In this document: positions 8,301-10,958 of the stretch, one piece after another | Layout: each line of letters begins with the position of its first letter | Numbering within the stretch: the first letter of the stretch is position 1 | Assembly: GCA_032353305.1 (NCBI GenBank) | Contig: JAUCNG010386813.1 | Span: 1-10,958 of the forward strand | Reading direction: 5' to 3' | Length of the DNA: 10,958 nucleotides | Origin: Cephalothrix spiralis | Lineage: Eukaryota; Nemertea; Palaeonemertea; Archinemertea; Cephalotrichidae | Made by a program: the position numbers and the translations under genes | Notes under the pieces: model-generated | Databases searched by the model: none | What the model was told of the DNA's origin: nothing | What the model saw: the letters and a program-made list of their open reading frames with translations, nothing else

Positions 8301-10230
8301 CGTTCCTCCACAACTTTATAGTACCATCGTAATGTACCTTGGCCGGTTTCTCATTGCACATTGATTCCTTGGTGGCTCGGTCAGGTGATTTACGTAGACT
8401 GGGATGTCTTTCCGCATGGGAAGCTTTACTCTGGTAAACAAGAAGTAAGTACATGTATATATGTACACTGATACTACGTGACAATGCCATCGTTTTTAGA
8501 ATATGAAAATACCAGGTAAACCCGCTTAGATCCGGTATATAGAAAAAGAACCTGATGACGGGAGTTTAATAGTGGATTTGAAAATCGTCGACCAGGCTTT
8601 CTGGGTCTCCAGTAGTAATGCACCAGTCAATAAAATTCCAAGGGGTGGATGTGCCACGAAATGTGAAAATAGCGTTGCAGAGACGTCCTTCAGTGCAAAG
8701 TCCCCGAAGCGGTACATAGCGCAATTGTTTTTATGAAGAACTGTATCATAATTTTGTTTTGATTTGTTTCATTTGCAAGCAGTATTTTTTCAGTAAATAT
8801 AAAAATCCCCGCGGTGGTCCATAATGATCCAGTGGCGACAGATAGCGACCGTAAAGGGACCACTTTGAGCCATCCTAGCGCTAGCATTATGCAGCGCTAT
8901 TTTCAAATTTCCCGGCACCTCCGCCCCGGTGCATTTCATTGACTGGTGCATAATGATACTGCATAAATGAGGATTATCTTTGATTGACAATATCTCGTGT
9001 AGTAACCGCACGCAGTAAATTTAGTTTGAAAACATAAATTTCTGAAATTTTCGAAATCGTTGTGCCTAGTAACATTTTCGTTTATTTCATTTTCAGGAAG
9101 TTTCACTGTCGTTGTACCGAAGGAGAAACCAGGAGAAGTATTCGAGGGCCTTGACATGCTTGGCAAACTACTTGCCCCAAAAGGAAAGACATCAGCTGCT
9201 GGACCAATGATCGAAGTCGTCGGTCAGTTGTTTCTTTACTCAAAATCATTTAAAGATTAGCGGATACCAGTCCACAATCGAGCTATCTATATCAAAGCAT
9301 GGCACCAAGAGTATACAGGGTGACCCAATATTATGGAAAACATTCAGATGACGTCATATTGTGACTTAATTATAAATTGACCATATCGCTGCTTGTGATC
9401 ACTAGAGAGAACATGTTCTTCTCTTTTAAATAAAATAAATTTGGTGCTAATCTGTCTTACAACAACTGAGCTACATCAGTTATTAAAATATTCATAATTA
9501 AGTTATAATATGACTCATCTGGCTGTTTTCCATAATATTGGGACACATTGTATATCGGGTGGACCGCTATATTCTATCCGCTGTTTACAAGGCTGTAGTT
9601 CCAAAAATATGAGTCGTATCTACTTGATATTATTTCCGTAGTAGAATAATGGTGTTCTAAATAGTGTGCTAAAGTTTTTTTTTTAAATATCATTTATTCA
9701 AGTTATGTCAATTTGGGCAACTTGGGTCAAAAAACAGATTATCATAGAATGACGTTAAATTTTTTTAATTAAAAATCGTTGTCGTTTTGGACTTCAAATC
9801 TTAGTAGGATGATATCTCCCTATTTTAACACATAGTCAAATAATTTTTGAAAATCATAAAAGTATTATAATGTTCATTAATGTTGCTTTATAAAATAGGT
9901 CAAAATCACCATTAATATCCGATGTTTATGTAGTGAGTTATATGCTGGTTTAACCAGTTTAACAGATCGATCGATTCATTTATGCGTACAGAAAGGATAG
10001 ACGTCGCTAGAGCGCATGCGTTCCAATGAATTGCATTGGAAGTATAATTGCCGGTCACTATATTTTTGTGATGTGTTTTTTAAGGTGCCGAGGCTCAAGA
10101 TGAAGAGAATGATGATGATGACGAAATAGACTGGCAGATTGATCAAGTGCCATATATTGAAGAAATAACTATTGATGGATTTAAATATGGATTTGCAAAT
10201 CTTCGAAATGGTGTCCTCAGTCGCTTACAG
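2290..10230 (+). CDS. SHQ1: SHQ1, H/ACA ribonucleoprotein assembly chaperone (5' part, five coding exons, 3' end outside window)
   Basis: Joining 2290-2364, 2722-2789, 3789-3853, 9097-9222 and 10085-10230 gives 160 uninterrupted codons. The protein opens MLTPSFEINQEKDFL, as SHQ1 proteins do (human MLTPAFDLSQ). It continues through EFKFYSKPYFLR, LALPGNIVEDG, a YDADSG turn and FEGLDMLGKLLAP, which together form the CS/p23-like domain (about residues 1-95). An acidic linker (about 113-125) follows, then W-Q-I-D-Q and YGFANLRNGVLSRLQ, the conserved entry to the SHQ1-specific domain. In the known family, SHQ1 binds dyskerin/Cbf5 before H/ACA snoRNP and telomerase RNP assembly, acting as an RNA mimic that R2TP later removes. 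All introns are GT..AG, with phases 0, 2, 1, 1 and 0. Human SHQ1 is about 577 aa, so roughly 400 residues lie downstream. Intron 3 hosts an ankyrin-kinase gene on the same strand. Identification rests on recalled family motifs, but the exact frame continuity over four junctions makes it strong. Confidence 0.93.
2365..2721 (+). other. SHQ1 intron 1
   Basis: GT..AG intron of 357 bases with donor gtagat and acceptor ttttag. AT-rich, with nothing else recognised. Confidence 0.85.
2722..2789 (+). CDS. SHQ1: SHQ1 coding exon 2
   Basis: The acceptor is the T-rich stretch ending ttttag at 2721 and the donor is gtaagt at 2790. It encodes ISDTEVFINEDEFKFYSKPY then FLR, the middle of the CS domain. This matches human SHQ1 around DFKFYAKPYFLR. 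It enters in phase 0 and leaves after two bases of an Arg codon that exon 3 completes. Confidence 0.92.
2790..3788 (+). other. SHQ1 intron 2
   Basis: GT..AG intron of 999 bases with donor gtaagt and acceptor ctttag. An 85-codon open frame at 3434-3691 matches no family I know and is treated as chance. A weak internal duplication lies at 3190-3530. Confidence 0.85.
3190..3530. repeat. weak direct duplication in SHQ1 intron 2
   Basis: A ttttcctc..tcgct.g.ctcggct-like word near 3198 recurs in altered form near 3379. A downstream word ccctaatacatgta recurs at 3268 and 3490. Between the words the copies are poorly aligned. Confidence 0.35.
3789..3853 (+). CDS. SHQ1: SHQ1 coding exon 3
   Basis: The acceptor is ttctttag (AG at 3787-3788) and the donor is gtaaac at 3854. 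It completes the split Arg and encodes LALPGNIVEDGREKATYDAD-S, which matches the LPG.IVENG...YDAD segment of the SHQ1 CS domain. It ends one base into a Gly codon. The open frame around it extends further both ways, but conservation stops exactly at these splice sites. Confidence 0.92.
4076..4287. mobile_element. inverted-repeat (MITE-like) element upstream of the ankyrin-kinase gene
   Basis: The left arm 4076-4109 starts gagacaatttgcccc and ends tttttgccag. The right arm 4252-4287 is its reverse complement with a few changes and a short insertion. The 142-base interior is extremely AT-rich and has no coding sequence. Target duplications were not resolved, so the exact ends are uncertain. Confidence 0.6.
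4767..4772 (+). promoter_or_regulatory. possible TATA box of the ankyrin-kinase gene
   Basis: TATAAA lies 65 bases before the ATG at 4832, in a very AT-rich stretch where such words arise easily by chance. No initiator or other core element was recognised. Confidence 0.25.
4832..7540 (+). CDS. intronless ankyrin-repeat Ser/Thr protein kinase (902 aa), nested in SHQ1 intron 3
   Basis: Single open frame from the first ATG (in-frame TGA at 4811) to TAA. Residues 1-39 are a helical cap. About eleven 33-residue ankyrin units follow (about 40-372), with two weaker ones to about 431. Residues 432-570 match no domain I know. A kinase domain follows (about 575-848) with G-loop GKGSFGTV (582-589), Lys603, helix-C Glu621, HKDLKLKN (712-719; base Asp714, Lys for the usual Arg), DFG (732-734), APE (757-759), Asp780 and Arg830, so all catalytic residues are present. 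DLKxxN indicates Ser/Thr specificity. The last 55 residues are Ser-rich. The order (ankyrins then kinase) is that of TNNI3K, the reverse of RIPK4/ANKK1. The kinase sequence is not clearly TNNI3K, so I assign no orthologue. There is no signal peptide or membrane segment, so it is probably cytosolic; its target is unknown. Confidence 0.93.
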   Translation: MDNLNADEKALFQAIENRSLKKIKVLLKSKQVNVNAKDRNGCTPLHVACKDSAGNKIVNALLRAGANIDEKNNEGVTPLGLSSYIGNYKIAEQLINEGADVNAVNNEDVTPLHYASQSGNCDLVKLLLSNGANVHYVHHQANKKQTALLLASESGDLHIDKELTDAKANVNIENNNGFTALHTASGNGHNAIVKLLLSNGVDIEKQDSENNTALIMASYNGHVDVAEELISAKANVNAENITGCTALFFASQRGHSDNVKLLLSNGSDIEKQNFEKVTALMIASERGHIDVAEELIAAKANVNADNINGNTSLIVASQNGHCHLVKLLLRNGADVEKQNNDKTTALIVASTDGYLDIVKDLINAGAKVKSKGTHSPLLNATIKNHCKIVSFLLENHLQELSSEVDEALRIASINGYYLIVLKVLHNYPFLIYESLRYCIPGAQCKMLETLISVKLLNEHQAKKVDESKIGFDISNLGTDNYIKRLKFCKTILKTFKDKINSVINSIFNSDIDYLISKSEKALPHFKALCITKTDAELKRWKKCSVNNHFIRFFMLRESNIIATDYSLEWIIDINTGKDTVLGKGSFGTVYMYTVKNNLDIAVKVCQLNDKKIKLTKSYNDEAIKMRQCDHQNIVQFHGLTLKEINGTNCLLILMELCKEDLYNHFIKDGENNKRNPDKCATSEFRTSLHHFLTINSQLYNGLAYLHKQSLIHKDLKLKNIMLSFNNTVKITDFGLADVIEGDEEITEYWKGTPLYCAPEVQRGRRVKGGLREYKYSAMSDVYNTGIMMLEMYFGFRYDHQDVAKYFRDNNAPEKITEMVTRVCALDATERPTADECFSLIDSMLSDLHNEDNSLPNISPLLSEMASEMTASFESLSFNNTSTSYVTLSKRLDYFPKGSSNLS
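5408..5947 (+). repeat. 198-bp higher-order repeat inside the ankyrin domain (2.7 copies)
   Basis: Ankyrin units alternate between a VKLLLSNG..IEKQ type and a VAEELI.AKANVNA type, giving a 66-residue double unit. Valines 193, 259 and 325 start successive copies, with the last one partial. At DNA level, gacgttgctgaagagcttat occurs at 5501 and again at 5699, exactly 198 bases apart. This shows fairly recent tandem duplication of unit pairs. Confidence 0.88.
7563..7568 (+). terminator. candidate polyadenylation signal of the ankyrin-kinase gene
   Basis: AATAAA begins 22 bases after the TAA stop of the ankyrin-kinase frame. Further AATAAA words occur in the A-rich stretch near 8017-8044, so the true cleavage site is open. 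Confidence 0.4.
7757..7940. mobile_element. possible MITE with CRE-like palindromic ends
   Basis: attatgacgtcataat (7760-7775) is a perfect 16-bp palindrome. A near copy with TGACGTCA at 7925-7932 lies in inverted arrangement about 160 bases away (roughly 16 of 18 positions agree). No coding sequence lies between. Because each arm is itself palindromic, orientation cannot be fixed. Confidence 0.4.
7951..8010. repeat. 20-bp direct duplication
   Basis: attattgtaacttgtgagct occurs at 7951-7970 and identically at 7991-8010, exactly 40 bases apart. Confidence 0.9.
8017..8044. repeat. A-rich simple repeat (TAAAA/TAAA)n
   Basis: An interrupted run of taaa and taaaa units. It could be a microsatellite or the tail of a retroposed sequence. 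Confidence 0.7.
8222..8490 (+). mobile_element. tRNA-derived SINE
   Basis: The head starts tgcgccgcgttgg and carries an RNA polymerase III A box TGGTATAATTG (8232-8242), a full match to the TRGYNNARNNG consensus. A B box GGTTTGAAGCC (8276-8286) follows, one base off GGTTCGANNCC. The box spacing is that of a tRNA. About 200 bases of unrelated body follow the head, so this is a SINE and not a tRNA gene. The 3' end is estimated from where body-like sequence fades, near the TACATGTATATATGTACA stretch. Confidence 0.7.
8619..8950. mobile_element. foldback element with about 62-bp inverted arms
   Basis: The segment 8619-8680 (starting tgcaccagtcaataaaattc) is reverse-complementary to 8889-8950 at about 50 of 62 positions. 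Weaker pairing continues inward toward 8700 and 8850. The interior holds no coding sequence. Short minus-strand ORFs here are products of the element. Confidence 0.7.
9097..9222 (+). CDS. SHQ1: SHQ1 coding exon 4
   Basis: The acceptor is cattttcag (AG at 9095-9096) and the donor is gtcagt at 9223. It encodes SFTVVVPKEKPGEVFEGLDM, then LGKLLAPKGKT and a variable stretch ending EVV. The PKE.PG..FEGL.ML..LLAP signature is diagnostic of the end of the SHQ1 CS domain. It enters and leaves in phase 1 and lies 5.2 kb from exon 3, across the nested ankyrin-kinase gene. Confidence 0.93.
9223..10084 (+). other. SHQ1 intron 4
   Basis: GT..AG intron of 862 bases with donor gtcagt and acceptor ttttaag. 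It holds a mariner-type MITE at 9312-9554 and a hairpin ttccaatg..cattggaa at 10021-10041. The rest is AT-rich with nothing recognised. Confidence 0.88.
9312..9554. mobile_element. MITE with 30-bp terminal inverted repeats and TA ends
   Basis: The left end 9312-9341 (tatacagggtgacccaatat...) and the reverse complement of the right end 9525-9554 agree at 27 of 30 positions. Both ends carry TA, the target duplication of the Tc1/mariner superfamily, and CAGGGTG-type termini are common in mariners. The 180-base interior has no coding capacity, so it would depend on a transposase made elsewhere. It contains a TGACGTCA at 9349-9356. Confidence 0.82.
10085..10230 (+). CDS. SHQ1: SHQ1 coding exon 5
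   Basis: The acceptor is gttttttaag (AG at 10083-10084) and the donor is gtagat at 10231. It encodes a strongly acidic linker (EAQDEENDDDDEIDW), then QIDQVPYIEEITIDG and FKYGFANLRNGVLSRLQ. The YGF.NLR.GV..RLQ motif opens the SHQ1-specific helical domain that binds Cbf5/dyskerin. It ends in phase 0. The expected next residues (E/DELSDVID...) were not found in 10231-10958, so the following exon lies outside the window. Confidence 0.93.
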
Positions 10231-10286
10231 GTAGATATAGGCTTTATTCGCATATTATCTTAGGCCTCTTTTCAGATAATATATGG

Positions 10287-10380
10287 GTAATACTTCATGG
10301 GTCGAGAGCCATGAAAAGGGTTACGCAACGAGTATTTTATATATTGCTCGAGTCGCGGCTCGAGACCCATGAATCATTGC
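10287..10380. repeat. imperfect hairpin element
   Basis: 10287-10311 (gtaatacttcatgggtcgag...) pairs with 10356-10380 at 19 of 25 positions around a 44-base centre that holds further CTCGAG words. It could be a tiny MITE. Confidence 0.55.
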
Positions 10381-10525
10381 TTGTATCGCACGAATGACCA
10401 ACAGATATCGATGAATAATATTTTCAGCATGTTGTTACCTAAATTCTCCCCCCTGGACCGCAATAGATTTTTTCTTGAATACCTACAAATAATCAAAACA
10501 AGATCAAAAAATCCCTTAAAAATCG

Positions 10526-10531
10526 TTTAAT
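10526..10531 (-). terminator. candidate polyadenylation signal of the DEG/ENaC gene
   Basis: ATTAAA read on the minus strand, about 80 bases beyond the TAG stop. It lies in AT-rich DNA, so chance is likely. A minus-strand AATAAA also exists at 10243-10248. Confidence 0.25.
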
Positions 10532-10610
10532 CCAAAAAAAATTGAGAAATTCAGGCTAAAAAATTCTTTCGATCCCTAAAAATAACTTAATAAAACTTCG
10601 ATCATGTACA

Positions 10611-10958
10611 CTAAAAAAAAGTCATTTCCCCTTCGTTCTTTATGTGTATGTTAATAACCTTAGTCCGTGAACTTTTCTGTTTCTTATGCCGTTGATGAAT
10701 TTCCCGAATTAGCTGTACGATGAAATTTAATGTTTCAAATGCAACCATGAATGATAGTCCAGCCCACCAACTCATTATTCCGCATATTTTGGCAAAAGTC
10801 GAATATCCAGAAATCGGTTTTATGTACGTTATTCTCTTAAAGTCATACTTTGAAATTTTGAAGAATATAACCGCTAAGTCTGCGTCAAAATCGTGAACAC
10901 TTGTTGTCTCGTGTTTAATAGACATTTTTATCTTTTGACATCTTTTATGACATGCAGC
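10611..10958 (-). CDS. DEG/ENaC-family sodium channel, C-terminal part (5' end outside window)
   Basis: On the minus strand an open frame enters at the window edge and runs 115 codons to TAG at 10611-10613. The ATG at 10925 is internal, because the frame stays open for 11 codons before it. It reads CHKRC (end of the Cys-rich extracellular region), a strand segment LAVIFFKISKYDFKRITYIK, Y-S-T-F-A-K, then the second transmembrane helix with the G-L-S selectivity-filter triplet (residues 67-69 from the edge) and the conserved Glu75. A basic cytoplasmic tail of about 30 residues follows. This is the standard C-terminal layout of degenerin/ENaC/ASIC/FaNaC channels, trimeric amiloride-type cation channels of the plasma membrane. 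The usual I-G-G-x-x-G before the filter reads I-C-G-I-M-S, so it is a divergent member. It lies antisense to SHQ1, probably in intron 5. The subfamily cannot be assigned from this fragment. Confidence 0.8.
   Translation of the reverse strand, partial: AACHKRCQKIKMSIKHETTSVHDFDADLAVIFFKISKYDFKRITYIKPISGYSTFAKICGIMSWWAGLSFMVAFETLNFIVQLIREIHQRHKKQKSSRTKVINIHIKNEGEMTFF

Larger units (their letters stand above)
3854..9096 (+). other. SHQ1 intron 3, hosting the ankyrin-kinase gene
   Basis: GT..AG intron of 5,243 bases between the YDADSG half and the SFTVVVPKE half of the CS domain. From 3854 to 4831 it has a small GC-richer patch with the palindrome ctatcacgtgatag (3960-3973) and an inverted-repeat element, then very AT-rich DNA. 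After the kinase gene, 7541-9096 is made of inverted repeats, an A-rich repeat, a SINE and a foldback element. Confidence 0.88.
10231..10610. other. start of SHQ1 intron 5, tail-to-tail with the DEG/ENaC gene
   Basis: AT-rich DNA after the gtagat donor. Apart from a hairpin element at 10287-10380 and candidate minus-strand polyadenylation words, nothing was recognised. Confidence 0.6.

Noticed and set aside
8263-9166. Several short minus-strand frames
   Set aside because: They fall in the SINE, the foldback element and SHQ1 exon 4 and show no protein-like motifs.
1-10958. CRISPR arrays, bacterial operons or phage genes
   Set aside because: No regularly spaced repeats with spacers and no prokaryotic gene organisation. 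Introns, a SINE and animal protein families show a eukaryotic genome.

Overview
The window is animal nuclear DNA: spliced genes with canonical GT..AG introns, AT-rich non-coding DNA, short inverted-repeat elements and a tRNA-derived SINE. The word ACATGTA recurs at least seven times, which I associate with bivalve mollusc genomes. The gene content (SHQ1, an ankyrin-repeat kinase, a DEG/ENaC channel) fits a marine invertebrate. The mollusc assignment is an inference and not firm.

The backbone is the 5' part of SHQ1 on the plus strand. SHQ1 is the assembly chaperone of H/ACA ribonucleoproteins. Its exons are too short to show up as long ORFs, but five join in one frame: 2290-2364, 2722-2789, 3789-3853, 9097-9222 and 10085-10230. 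Together they make 480 nt, or 160 codons. They encode the whole N-terminal CS (p23-like) domain, an acidic linker and the first residues of the SHQ1-specific domain. The rest of the gene lies beyond the window.

Two other genes sit inside SHQ1 introns. The 5.2-kb intron 3 holds an intronless same-strand gene (4832-7540, 902 aa) with about eleven ankyrin repeats followed by a complete Ser/Thr-type protein kinase domain. Downstream, antisense to SHQ1 and apparently within its intron 5, is the C-terminal end of a DEG/ENaC-family cation channel (10611-10958, minus strand), which runs off the window edge.

The remaining DNA is repeats. Positions 100-960 carry a degenerate tandem repeat. The introns hold several inverted-repeat (MITE-like) elements (4076-4287, about 7757-7940, 8619-8950, 9312-9554, 10287-10380), a tRNA-type SINE (from about 8222), a 20-bp duplication and an A-rich simple repeat. 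Nothing links the three genes functionally. Their association looks positional, and the ankyrin-kinase is probably a relocated or retroposed copy flanked by mobile DNA. That last point is inference.
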